Notes under the pieces: model-generated
Seen by the model: the letters and a program-made list of their open reading frames with translations, nothing else
Database searches by the model: none
Told to the model about the DNA's origin: nothing
Source: Duganella sp. CF458
GTDB taxonomy: Bacteria; Pseudomonadota; Gammaproteobacteria; Burkholderiales; Burkholderiaceae_D
NCBI RefSeq assembly: GCF_900113115.1
Contig: NZ_FOOF01000008.1
Span: 62,001 to 126,000 of the forward strand
Length of the DNA: 64,000 bases
Reading direction: 5' to 3'
Shown here: piece by piece, positions 1 through 7,950 of the stretch
Position numbering within the stretch: the stretch's first letter is position 1
How the letters are laid out: each line of letters opens with the position of its first letter
Position numbers and translations under genes: made by a program

Positions 1-1260
1 GCGCTACTGGGCGCTCTGACGCAGGGTTCCACTGCCCATGCTGTGGAGAGTTTGCAATCTCTGGCGTTTCAGCCCGTGGCTGGCACGGTGATACCTATGG
101 GCGGTTCCGTGCGCAACGATAACGAGGTAGTACGCCAGCGGCTGGTGCAACTTGCCGGTGGTCCCGCAGCACGGTTTGTGGTGATTCCCACTGCATCGTC
201 CTATCCTGAAAAGTCGGGCGCGGACGCGGTAGAACAACTAAGGCGCCGTGGCGCGCAGGCGGAACTGCTGAAGATCGCGCCATGCTGGACTGGCGAGACG
301 CTGGAGTCCGCGCGCCGGGCAGCGGCCGACCCAGCCAACCTGGCCAAGATCCGCGCTGCTAGCGCCGTGTTCTTTACCGGTGGTGCCCAGGAGCGCACTG
401 CCGATGTACTGAATCCGGACGGCGTGGCATCGCCCGTACTGCAGGCGGTGCGCGAGTTGCAGGCGCGCGGTGGCGTGATCGCCGGCAGCAGTGCGGGAGC
501 CGCCATCATGAGCAGCACGATGTTTCGCGATGCGATGAACTCCGTGCAGGTGATGAAGGGCGTTATGCGCGATGGCAAGGAGATCGACCGCGGGCTGGGT
601 TTTGTTGGCGACCAGCTGTTCATTGACCAGCATTTCCTTAAGCGAGGCAGGGTGGGGCGCATGCTGGCGCTGATGCTGGCCAAAGGTTACAAGGTGGGTC
701 TGGGCGTGGACGAAAATACCGCGGCAATTATTCACGGTAGCGAAATCGAAGTTGTCGGCGGGAGCGGGGCGCTGCTAGTGGATTTACGCCAGGCGACTCA
801 AGAGCCAGGGCCCGTGAATGTGCGCAATGTGCGGATTTCCTATCTCGATAACGGCGATCGCTATGACCTGGCCAAATTGAAGGGGCAGGTGCTTGCGGCC
901 AAACAGGCCAGGGGCGAAATCAAGTTCCGCCAGCCGGGCTTTGTTTCGGAGCTGGAATTCCTCCGTCCTGCTTTTACAGACATCCTCGGTGAAAACGCCA
1001 TCTTGCGGGCACTGACGCAACTGGTGGATGGACCGCGCGACCATGTGCGGGGAATTGCGTTCGACCTCGAGAACCTGCCTGATGCTCCGGTGGCCGATCC
1101 CGCCCCCGAGCTGGGTTTCGAGTTCATGCTGCGGCGCGATGAACATACGCATGGCTGGGACAACGAGGGCTTGGACAACAACGATTATTCGATCTTCGAT
1201 GCGCGTCTCGACGTGCGGCCGGTGCGCTTGAAAACCCCGTTCTATCAGGCGTGGCAGTGA
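1..1260 (+). CDS. Peptidase S51 / cyanophycinase-like exported protein (5' partial)
   Basis: The reading frame is open to the first base of the window. The codons before the GTG at 43 read like the end of a signal peptide (small and hydrophobic residues ending in A-H-A), so the true start lies upstream and the protein is probably exported. Family hallmarks: an early Gly-Gly segment after the mature start, an F-F-T-G-G-A-Q strand, and a G-S-S-A-G-A nucleophile elbow around bases 484-501 (serine codon 490-492). S51 enzymes are serine peptidases; cyanophycinases cut cyanophycin into beta-Asp-Arg dipeptides. The tail of about 130 residues after the S51 fold is not assigned. No cyanophycin synthetase is visible in the window, so the substrate is open. 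The gene is followed after 107 bases by lodA on the same strand. Confidence 0.8.
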   Translation, partial: ALLGALTQGSTAHAVESLQSLAFQPVAGTVIPMGGSVRNDNEVVRQRLVQLAGGPAARFVVIPTASSYPEKSGADAVEQLRRRGAQAELLKIAPCWTGETLESARRAAADPANLAKIRAASAVFFTGGAQERTADVLNPDGVASPVLQAVRELQARGGVIAGSSAGAAIMSSTMFRDAMNSVQVMKGVMRDGKEIDRGLGFVGDQLFIDQHFLKRGRVGRMLALMLAKGYKVGLGVDENTAAIIHGSEIEVVGGSGALLVDLRQATQEPGPVNVRNVRISYLDNGDRYDLAKLKGQVLAAKQARGEIKFRQPGFVSELEFLRPAFTDILGENAILRALTQLVDGPRDHVRGIAFDLENLPDAPVADPAPELGFEFMLRRDEHTHGWDNEGLDNNDYSIFDARLDVRPVRLKTPFYQAWQ

Positions 1261-1297
1261 CGACCGGTATCCGCACGCGCCGTGACAATTGAATAGG

Positions 1298-1333
1298 TTC
1301 TACGCCTTGCGATGAAACTAGAATCGCGTAGAA
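1298..1333. other. Bulged hairpin between the S51 gene and lodA
   Basis: TTCTAC (1298-1303) pairs with GTAGAA (1328-1333), and GCGAT (1309-1313) pairs with ATCGC (1323-1327), leaving a 9-base loop and a 5-base bulge. No T-run follows, so it is a poor intrinsic terminator. It may be an RNA structure or operator ahead of lodA. The function is inference only. Confidence 0.35.
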
Positions 1334-1367
1334 GGCCGGAAATTCCTATCATCTGAACGGAGGCGTC

Positions 1368-3230
1368 GTGGACAGAATAAGCGAGGTTGTGTACGCGAAG
1401 ATTCACCCGTCGGTTGGCATTGCGCGGGTAGGCAATTCCAAACAGGAGGACGGATTCTATATCGGACCCCAAGTGGTGAATCCGGAGCCCAAGCCAGCGA
1501 ACTTCTACCGTGACGATACTGGAGCACTTAAACGCGAGGTGGCGGAGTTCCGCATCTATGGCTACGACGGCCAGGGGCAAGTGGTATGTGAGCTGGATAT
1601 GCGGGACGGCATCGAGATTGAATGGACCGTCGAACTGGCCAATCATAAAGCGGCCTGGTACAACTTCGAGGTTGCACTGGACATCCCCGACGCTGCGACG
1701 GCGACTCCTTCCACGCGCCGCAATGCGAAAGTGCCGGTGGTCGAACGCAGCAGCTTATCGATCACGCCCGGTCCCCGCAGCATTTCCGAACCTTCTGGCT
1801 CGGGCGACCGGTACCGCTTCGATAGCGGCAGCTTCATGAGTATCCAGGTGCCGCTGGGGGAATTGCGCACCGATCCGGGCGGCCGGCTATGGGTTTTTGG
1901 CGGGCATGGCAAATCGGCCTCGTTCGACGACAGCGCCCCTACGACATTCGCCAACAACGATGGCTGGTATGACGACACCAGTGATGGTCCGGTGAGCGCG
2001 CGCGTGCGGGTGGGCGGACGAGAACTGCGTGTGGCACCGGCTTGGGTGGTCGTGGCACCGCCCAACTACGGGCCGCAACAAAAATCGGTACGCACCATGT
2101 ATGCCGTGATGACAGATGTCGCCATCCAGTCGGGACAACTGCCGGTGCCGGATCGGCCTTCATTCAAGAACGATATTCTGCCGATCTTCAAGGCCATGTG
2201 CGACCTGCAGTGGATGAATGCCGGCTTCGCAGCCGGTTTTGGCTACGGCATGCCGCAGCATTTCCTTGCGCCGGATTACCTGCGCAAGCTTTCCCAGGAG
2301 GGCGACACTTACGCACAGCTGCGCATGACCGTCGCCAACGCCTTCCGCAACCCACAGTACCAGGATGCGTCGATGAAGCCGTGGCCATGGATTTATGGCG
2401 ATGCGATGGATGTGCCGATGCCGCCGATTCCCCGCGCCATGAATGCGCTGACGACCACCCAGTTGACGATGCTTGGGCGTTGGGCGGAGGGCAAGTTCAT
2501 CGCCGATTGCGATCCAGGCGCTGTATTTGACTTCGACCCCGACATCGATCATGTGCCGCTGGAACAGCAGCCAGCCATGCTTGACCGCGCAGCAATGGAG
2601 TTCTGCCTGGCCGACGCCTTCCATCCCGGCTGCGAGATGACCTGGCCGGTGCGCCATGGTTCGATGTACAGCGAACCCTATCGTTGGCACCACCGTGCCA
2701 AGGACGATCCTGAGCCGGACTATGGCAAGACGCTCACTCCAGCCGAAGCGTGCTCGTTTAACGGACCGTTGTACGGTCAGTCCGCAGGTTCGATCACCCG
2801 CTGGATGGCGATACCGTGGCAGACCGACACTGCGAGCTGCCGGTCCGGCTACGACCCGCAGTATGACCCTTACCTTCCTACATTCTGGCCGGCGCGCGTG
2901 CCGAACCAGGTGCTTAGCGTGGAGAACTACAACAAGGTGGTGGACCAGGAATTGGGACGCGATCAACGCCTGGCAGCCTTCAACGACCGCGCTGACTGGG
3001 ACCGGACGCTGGGCGCCGGGTACGAACAGCAGTTGCTAACCATGGTGAATCATTTCGACCGGCAAGGCATAGTCGAGCTGCGCAAGGGGGTCCTTAACGA
3101 CCCGGATCTTCCTCCTGTGATGCAGGTGGAAGATCGCGGTGGCCAGCCGCTGTCCGAGACCGAACGCAAGGCCACCGACAGCCGGATGCGCCAGGTTGCG
3201 CGCCGCGGAACACCCAAGCCCGTGGAGTGA
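1368..3230 (+). CDS. lodA: LodA/GoxA-type quinone-cofactor amino-acid oxidase
   Basis: The 620-residue protein starts with the family's I-H-P-S-V-G-I-A-R-V-G-N signature (about residues 13-24). LodA enzymes oxidise the epsilon-amine of lysine (LodA) or glycine (GoxA), releasing ammonia and hydrogen peroxide. They use a cysteine tryptophylquinone (CTQ) formed from their own Cys and Trp. A conserved block P-W-Q-T-D-T-A-S-C holds Cys491, the likely CTQ cysteine. Trp507 (in P-T-F-W-P) and Trp544 (in R-A-D-W-D-R) are both candidates for the partner; the sequence alone does not settle which. I see no classical signal peptide, as is usual in this family. lodB starts one base inside the stop codon, so the pair is translationally coupled. 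The GTG start at 1368 is the first sensible one. Substrate specificity is unknown. Confidence 0.85.
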   Translation: MDRISEVVYAKIHPSVGIARVGNSKQEDGFYIGPQVVNPEPKPANFYRDDTGALKREVAEFRIYGYDGQGQVVCELDMRDGIEIEWTVELANHKAAWYNFEVALDIPDAATATPSTRRNAKVPVVERSSLSITPGPRSISEPSGSGDRYRFDSGSFMSIQVPLGELRTDPGGRLWVFGGHGKSASFDDSAPTTFANNDGWYDDTSDGPVSARVRVGGRELRVAPAWVVVAPPNYGPQQKSVRTMYAVMTDVAIQSGQLPVPDRPSFKNDILPIFKAMCDLQWMNAGFAAGFGYGMPQHFLAPDYLRKLSQEGDTYAQLRMTVANAFRNPQYQDASMKPWPWIYGDAMDVPMPPIPRAMNALTTTQLTMLGRWAEGKFIADCDPGAVFDFDPDIDHVPLEQQPAMLDRAAMEFCLADAFHPGCEMTWPVRHGSMYSEPYRWHHRAKDDPEPDYGKTLTPAEACSFNGPLYGQSAGSITRWMAIPWQTDTASCRSGYDPQYDPYLPTFWPARVPNQVLSVENYNKVVDQELGRDQRLAAFNDRADWDRTLGAGYEQQLLTMVNHFDRQGIVELRKGVLNDPDLPPVMQVEDRGGQPLSETERKATDSRMRQVARRGTPKPVE

Positions 3231-4384
3231 TGCCGGTTCCGACTGACCATTCGCCGCCGGAGTGGGATGCGATCATCTTGGGCGCGGGGCCGGCCGGGGC
3301 GGCGTTGGCCAGGCGCCTGCGGCCCAGGCACCGTGTGCTCCTATTGGATCGGCCGCAAGCGAGAGCGAGCGGGGCACAACGAATAGGTGAGTCACTGCCG
3401 GGCGCCGCGCATATGCTGTTGCGGCGCCTGGGGATCCATGACAGCTTTCTTGCGCAAGGCCATGCGGCGCGCGGTGCAATGGTGTCCCAATGGGATTCGG
3501 AAGCGCCAACATGGTTTGATCCCATTCGCGACCCGCATGGAGCGGGATGGCACCTCGATCGAATGCGTTTCGATGCAAGCCTGAGGGCGGCCGCCATTGA
3601 GGCCGGTGCCATCCTGGTCGACAGCGCCCGGCATTTGACCGCGTCATTTGACGCGGGGCGCTGGCAGGTCGACTTCGAGTGTGACGGGCCCTTGTGCCGG
3701 ACGCATCGGGCGCCGGTGCTGGTCGATGCCACTGGACGGAGTATGGCTGCCGCCAGGCAGCTTGGGCTGGCTCGTTGCGGAAAAGACCGGCTGATCTGCC
3801 TTTACGCACACCTGCCGGTGGACGAATGCGATGAGGACCACTCCACCCGCATCTGTGCCGACAGCAATGGCTGGTGGTATAGCGTGCGCGTACCGGCCGG
3901 GCAACGCGTGCTCGCGTTTCACTTGGATGGCGATGACTCGGAACTGAAAGCGCTGCGTGATCCGGCTCGGCTACTGGCCAAGGCGCGTCGCCATCAGCTG
4001 CTGGCCGCGATCCAGCCGGCAGTCATGGATTTTCCGGTGCACGCGCAACCTGCCGGTGGGGGAGGGCTGGATCCAGGTGCTCTTGCACGACTGCCGGAAG
4101 GCTTTTTTGCAATTGGCGACGCCATGCTGTCATTTGATCCAATTGCGTCGCAGGGGCTTTTCAATGCCCTTGCCACGGCCGAGAGTGCCGGCCGGGCAAT
4201 CGAGCGTTACATCGACGGCGCCAACGATGCGCGTGAGAGCTACCTCACCGAGATGCGGGCGGTAGCCGCCCGCTATGGCCAACGTCTCGACGAGACCTAT
4301 GCGGCGGTGAGCCGCTATTCCCATCAGTTGTTTTGGCAGCGGCGCGCCCCGCATAGCCGCCGCACGGGATTATTGAACCACTAG
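3230..4384 (+). CDS. lodB: LodB-like FAD-dependent maturation protein
   Basis: The 384-residue flavoprotein has the dinucleotide-binding G-A-G-P-A-G at residues 18-23 and a second flavin motif, G-D-A-M-L-S-F-D-P-I-A-S-Q-G, near the C-terminus. That second motif is typical of the geranylgeranyl-reductase/tryptophan-halogenase flavoprotein superfamily. In characterised systems LodB is needed to build CTQ in LodA, and its place directly behind lodA fits that role. The ATG at 3230 overlaps the lodA TGA; a GTG three bases earlier is possible. The 3' end overlaps the convergent OmpA-like gene by 15 bases, so no terminator fits between them. Confidence 0.82.
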   Translation: MPVPTDHSPPEWDAIILGAGPAGAALARRLRPRHRVLLLDRPQARASGAQRIGESLPGAAHMLLRRLGIHDSFLAQGHAARGAMVSQWDSEAPTWFDPIRDPHGAGWHLDRMRFDASLRAAAIEAGAILVDSARHLTASFDAGRWQVDFECDGPLCRTHRAPVLVDATGRSMAAARQLGLARCGKDRLICLYAHLPVDECDEDHSTRICADSNGWWYSVRVPAGQRVLAFHLDGDDSELKALRDPARLLAKARRHQLLAAIQPAVMDFPVHAQPAGGGGLDPGALARLPEGFFAIGDAMLSFDPIASQGLFNALATAESAGRAIERYIDGANDARESYLTEMRAVAARYGQRLDETYAAVSRYSHQLFWQRRAPHSRRTGLLNH

Positions 4385-5437
4385 CTCCACCCGGCGGTTC
4401 TTGGCACGTCCGGCGTCGTCCGCGTTGGATGCGACAGGCGCCAGACTGGCTACGCCTTTGCTCGCGAGGCGCGTGGCGGCAATCTGGTATTGCTTGGCCA
4501 GCGCGGAAACAACCGCTTGTGCGCGTTGCTGTGACAGCGCCTGGTTCGCGTCAAGGTTGCCCTGGTTGTCGGTATGGCCCACGATGTACACCTTGAGTGC
4601 CGGCTGGCTCTTCAAGAGTTTCGCCATTTCATCCAGCTGTGTCTTGGATTCAGCCGCTTTGATTTCCGCTTTGCCAGTGTCGAAGTAGATGCCGTACAAG
4701 GCGATCTTGCCGCTGGACTGCAGGGCAGTCTTCAGCGCATCCGCATTGACGGTCACCTGGCCGCCTTGCATCGCTTTCGGTTCGGCAATCTCGATGTAAG
4801 TGGTAGTGAAGTCGGTGCGATACACCTTGCCGGAATTTAGCATCACGTGGACGGTGCTGCCATCCTTTGTCAACGTGCCGTAAGTGAAGTAGATATCATC
4901 CGTGCCGAGCATATTGGAGCCGCCCAAGGAATGCATCTGGCTGTTCAGCGCGGATTTTTCCGGGTGACGTGCCCGGTTGGCACGAAAATCGGCTTCCTTC
5001 ATGTCGCCGTAATGATCGTCAAAGCCGTAGCGCATATGTTCGCAACCTTTGTCGCGCGGCGTGCAGCTGATGATGGCTTTGAATCCTGCTGCCTTCAGGG
5101 CTTGTTCGTAGTTGCGATGCACTTCCAGCGGGGTCTTGCCGAGCGGTGCGAAATACACCATGCGCGTGATCTGGCCTTCCACCGCGACCGGCTCAACGAA
5201 ATTATTCTCGCTGTTCAGGCCCAGCTTGCCCGGGAAAATCGTCTGGTCGAAGTTGATCTTCTTGTAGGCCATCATCCAGGAATTGTTGTAGCGCTGGATC
5301 AGGGGATGGTCTTCGCCACCGGCGACATCGATAGCCCAGTCGGGACCTGCAAAGGCGGCCGCGGTGAAGGAAAGCGTAGATAGGGAAAACACGGCGGCAA
5401 TGAAATGGCGAGCCATAGGGGCGGACGGCAGTTTCAA
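4370..5437 (-). CDS. Exported OmpA-family protein
   Basis: The N-terminus has a signal peptide (hydrophobic stretch ending A-A-A-F-A-G). About 200 residues follow that resemble DUF4892-type periplasmic domains. The last 110 residues form an OmpA-like peptidoglycan-binding domain with F-D-T-G-K-A, G-H-T-D-N-Q-G and L-S-Q-Q-R-A. The protein should sit in the outer membrane or periplasm and bind the wall. Start choice: an AAAGGA ribosome site (about 5444-5449) lies 7 bases before a TTG at 5437. The in-frame ATG at 5416 gives a cleaner signal peptide but has no good ribosome site. The partner of the middle domain is unknown. Confidence 0.85.
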   Translation of the reverse strand: MKLPSAPMARHFIAAVFSLSTLSFTAAAFAGPDWAIDVAGGEDHPLIQRYNNSWMMAYKKINFDQTIFPGKLGLNSENNFVEPVAVEGQITRMVYFAPLGKTPLEVHRNYEQALKAAGFKAIISCTPRDKGCEHMRYGFDDHYGDMKEADFRANRARHPEKSALNSQMHSLGGSNMLGTDDIYFTYGTLTKDGSTVHVMLNSGKVYRTDFTTTYIEIAEPKAMQGGQVTVNADALKTALQSSGKIALYGIYFDTGKAEIKAAESKTQLDEMAKLLKSQPALKVYIVGHTDNQGNLDANQALSQQRAQAVVSALAKQYQIAATRLASKGVASLAPVASNADDAGRAKNRRVELVVQ

Positions 5438-5476
5438 GAAATATCCTTTCGCATGAAGTAGCAAACGCATGGGTTG

Positions 5477-5524
5477 AACTTGATAATGATGTCAAGTTTA
5501 TACCATGTGGTGGGATTTTCTTAA
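5477..5524 (-). promoter_or_regulatory. Candidate promoter and inverted repeat ahead of the OmpA-like gene
   Basis: Reading on the minus strand, TTAAGA (5519-5524) and TATAAA (5497-5502) are separated by 16 bases, a plausible sigma-70 pair. A 7-bp inverted repeat, AACTTGA-N8-TCAAGTT (5477-5498), overlaps the -10 and the likely transcription start, where a repressor could sit. Derived by eye only. Confidence 0.35.
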
Positions 5525-5836
5525 GCTGCAGTGACTCAGCCCTGACCTGACACAGAATGTCTGATGAGTTAGAGTTCGTTTGGACCGATTCCGGCCAGGA
5601 ACTGCCGTTGCGCCCTCGGCTTCCCTCCCCAGTTGGTTGTAAATATGTCAAAATCGGTGCGCACCAGGTCGCTGCGACTTTTGTCGATTTTGTTAAACCT
5701 GTATGGAAACGCAGTAAATACTAAAGAAGCCCCGCCGTTGAAGGGTTTCCTTGGTCAAAAACAAGGGATGTGATATCGCAGACGCCCATGTTAACTCGGT
5801 ATTTTGCGATCTATAACACGTTGAGCCTAACACCAG
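5525..5836. other. Intergenic region with short palindromes
   Basis: I see no gene here. The stretch is AT-richer than the left flank. It contains a perfect 10-bp palindrome GGTGCGCACC (5656-5665) nested inside a 7-bp inverted repeat AAAATCG (5650-5656) / CGATTTT (5685-5691), plus GTCGC-T-GCGAC at 5668-5678. These could be regulatory sites for the downstream DMP19 gene. No clear ribosome site precedes that gene's ATG. Confidence 0.3.
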
Positions 5837-6469
5837 ATGAAGATTCCATGTTCTGATTGCGGCGTTCTCATTTTGCAGGAAACTGCGGAACGAAATGGAG
5901 GACGTTGCATGCCTTGTAGATCAGGTACTCGAGCGCAAATTGAAGCGTCAAAGATTGCAGCAAAGCGCGAGCGCGAGCTTGACGCAACTGACCCAATCCG
6001 CATTTATTGGCGCGATCTTGTCGACATGGTTTACAAAACCCCAGCTGGGCTGAATTCGTTATCTGAGCACGAACTACAGTATTGGGCAGTCGGCTGCCTT
6101 TCTGGCGAAGTGTACAACGGTGGCTTTGATCAGTATTTTCACAATAGTTCCGCCTCCACATATCATGCGGCGCTGCGCGGACTGGAAGCTATGGGAGCCT
6201 TAGGAAGTCTACTTCTACTTCAAAAAGCGAAGCAGATCGTTTTCGGTTTCAAAGACGTACCTGAAAATACATCGGCGAGAAGAGATTTCTTGGCGAACAC
6301 ATCTAGCGATTCGAGGCAGCAGCGCTTGGATGAACTAGATCGGCAATTCTGGGCGGACCCAGATAAGCTTGCGGAACTATGCGAAGAATTCGCAGTTCGT
6401 CATGGTCTTGTGCGGCTAACAGCCCAACAAGGCGCTCCAGTGGACGGCCTACGGCCGCCACTGAGCTGA
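5837..6469 (+). CDS. DMP19/DUF4375 family protein with N-terminal Cys motif
   Basis: The 210-residue protein begins with C-S-D-C-G and, about 20 residues later, C-M-P-C, a likely zinc-ribbon knuckle. The body carries the DMP19/DUF4375 signature: W-x-V-G-C-L-S-G-E-V-Y-N-G-G-F-D-Q-Y-F-H-N-S-S around residues 80-105. In this family the conserved block is acidic and aromatic and has been described as DNA-mimic-like, but most members have no known role. Base composition is lower in GC than the flanks. The start has only a weak ribosome site; no better in-frame ATG exists nearby. Confidence 0.7.
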   Translation: MKIPCSDCGVLILQETAERNGGRCMPCRSGTRAQIEASKIAAKRERELDATDPIRIYWRDLVDMVYKTPAGLNSLSEHELQYWAVGCLSGEVYNGGFDQYFHNSSASTYHAALRGLEAMGALGSLLLLQKAKQIVFGFKDVPENTSARRDFLANTSSDSRQQRLDELDRQFWADPDKLAELCEEFAVRHGLVRLTAQQGAPVDGLRPPLS

Positions 6470-6532
6470 AACGTTGATGCCGCAGGCAGAATCCGGCCAA
6501 TAACGGACTTCCACTGAGCAATCACGAACCTA

Positions 6533-6841
6533 ATGACTTTAGAAACCGTACAGACCGTTGAAGTTACGTGCTTTGATCAGATGCTGCGAGTAAGGATCTT
6601 GGGCGGTGGCGAACCCTGGTTTCAGACCGTGAACTATACTTTGGTAGGCATCGAATGGCACAATAATCTTGGCGCTTTTTTGTTCAACATGAAAAGTCGT
6701 GGACGCTCCCCCGATTGGTTCGCCTATGTTCTTGAAGAGCTTGAAAACGAAATAGATTTGCGATTGCAGTTGAACAGTGCTACGACCTGGCTGAACGTCC
6801 CCGATGACGTAAAGCGCGAAATCGAATTAGCCACAAATTGA
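6533..6841 (+). CDS. Small hypothetical protein (102 aa)
   Basis: I do not recognise this 102-residue protein. It is soluble-looking with no signal peptide. The middle alternates hydrophobic and polar residues (beta-strand-like), followed by an acidic helix, E-E-L-E-N-E-I-D, near residue 70. It lies 63 bases after the DMP19 gene in the same AT-rich islet and could be co-transcribed. Coding is supported by its uninterrupted frame and codon use like that of its neighbours; function is unknown. Confidence 0.5.
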   Translation: MTLETVQTVEVTCFDQMLRVRILGGGEPWFQTVNYTLVGIEWHNNLGAFLFNMKSRGRSPDWFAYVLEELENEIDLRLQLNSATTWLNVPDDVKREIELATN

Positions 6842-6898
6842 CTGAGGTCGGCCAATTGCGGCCTCTTTATATAGTTTACCTCAGAATAGGAAAAGTTC

Positions 6899-7795
6899 TT
6901 GAAGATTTTGTATGTAGCCCTGGCTTCGCTGTTCTTTACGGCCTCCCATTCCGCCGTCGGTCAGAATAATTCGAGCTGCACCGCCATCGTTAAGTCGGCG
7001 CAAGACGCTGCAAGTAGAGCAGATTGGGTAATTGAAGGGGATGTTAACAATACTTTCAAAATGAACTCTACACCTGGCCGTATTGACGTTAGCATCGAAA
7101 ATGCCAAGGTTGTTTTTGAAAGTGAGAAGTCTCCGAAGTTTTTCACCGCGGTGCTACAAACGGATTCGTGCTTCCCTAATGCGATAACTACCCTATGGGG
7201 AAAGCCTGCAGATAAGATTATTGGAAAGCGGATGCGTTTTTACGGCACCAAGCTTACGTCTGGACGTGGTCGCCGCTTTTTCTTCATGCAGCCTGCCGAA
7301 CAGGCAATGCCATCAATGCCAGTAACTCGAAAGGAGTACGCGGACAAGAAATATCCCCATGATGCACTCACGGCTACGCAAGATGGTTGGTCGCGAGTGC
7401 GCTCTACTGATGGCCATTTTTCAATCGAAATGCCCGGCTCATTTGAAGATATTACAAAGGGTAGTGGGGAGCAGCCTGCGTTTATGTTGCGAGGCACTGA
7501 CCGGTATGGCTCTACGTTTTTAGCGGTTTTTGAGCGCTCGGGTCCCGGTTCAGGAATGGGCGGGACTTTTGACTCCACCATCACAAAGCCTGATGCTAAA
7601 ACATTGACGTTCAAGGGCGCTGATGCAGTTTCTACTTTGGGCGAAATACCTGGCAGCAACGGTGAAAAAGTCACCCACGGATTGTGGTTCAGGGTACCAG
7701 GTGGGACCTTTATGTTGGGCGTCGTAACCGATAAAGACCAGAAAGAATCCCTCAAATTTCAAGAGCGATTCTTCAATTCTTTAACATTTGAATAG
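6899..7795 (+). CDS. Exported hypothetical protein
   Basis: The 298-residue protein starts at a TTG preceded by an AGGA ribosome site 7 bases upstream. The N-terminus is a signal peptide (hydrophobic L-Y-V-A-L-A-S-L-F-F core, cleavage near S-A-V-G-Q). Residues about 40-135 look like an OB-like beta domain. Residues about 160-298 form a second domain opening with F-S-I-E-M-P-G-S-F and ending F-F-N-S-L-T-F, a pattern common in periplasmic PsbP-like folds. Two cysteines in the N-terminal domain may form a disulphide. Function is unknown. It is part of the AT-rich islet. Confidence 0.6.
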   Translation: MKILYVALASLFFTASHSAVGQNNSSCTAIVKSAQDAASRADWVIEGDVNNTFKMNSTPGRIDVSIENAKVVFESEKSPKFFTAVLQTDSCFPNAITTLWGKPADKIIGKRMRFYGTKLTSGRGRRFFFMQPAEQAMPSMPVTRKEYADKKYPHDALTATQDGWSRVRSTDGHFSIEMPGSFEDITKGSGEQPAFMLRGTDRYGSTFLAVFERSGPGSGMGGTFDSTITKPDAKTLTFKGADAVSTLGEIPGSNGEKVTHGLWFRVPGGTFMLGVVTDKDQKESLKFQERFFNSLTFE

Positions 7796-7950
7796 ACGCA
7801 TTTATTGCGTCTGTTATCTCATTCGGGTCGGCGCTCAGCACGAACTTCCGCAAAGGGGCGGAAGCTGTCGGCAGTCTGACGCGTATTGCCAGATCAAGTC
7901 TGAACTATTGCACTTGAGCTGGCCTGCGACGGGACTTTCTCGAGGGCGGT

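Noticed and set aside
1298..1333. Intrinsic terminator after the S51 gene
   Set aside because: The hairpin is bulged and no T-run follows; kept only as an unassigned structure.
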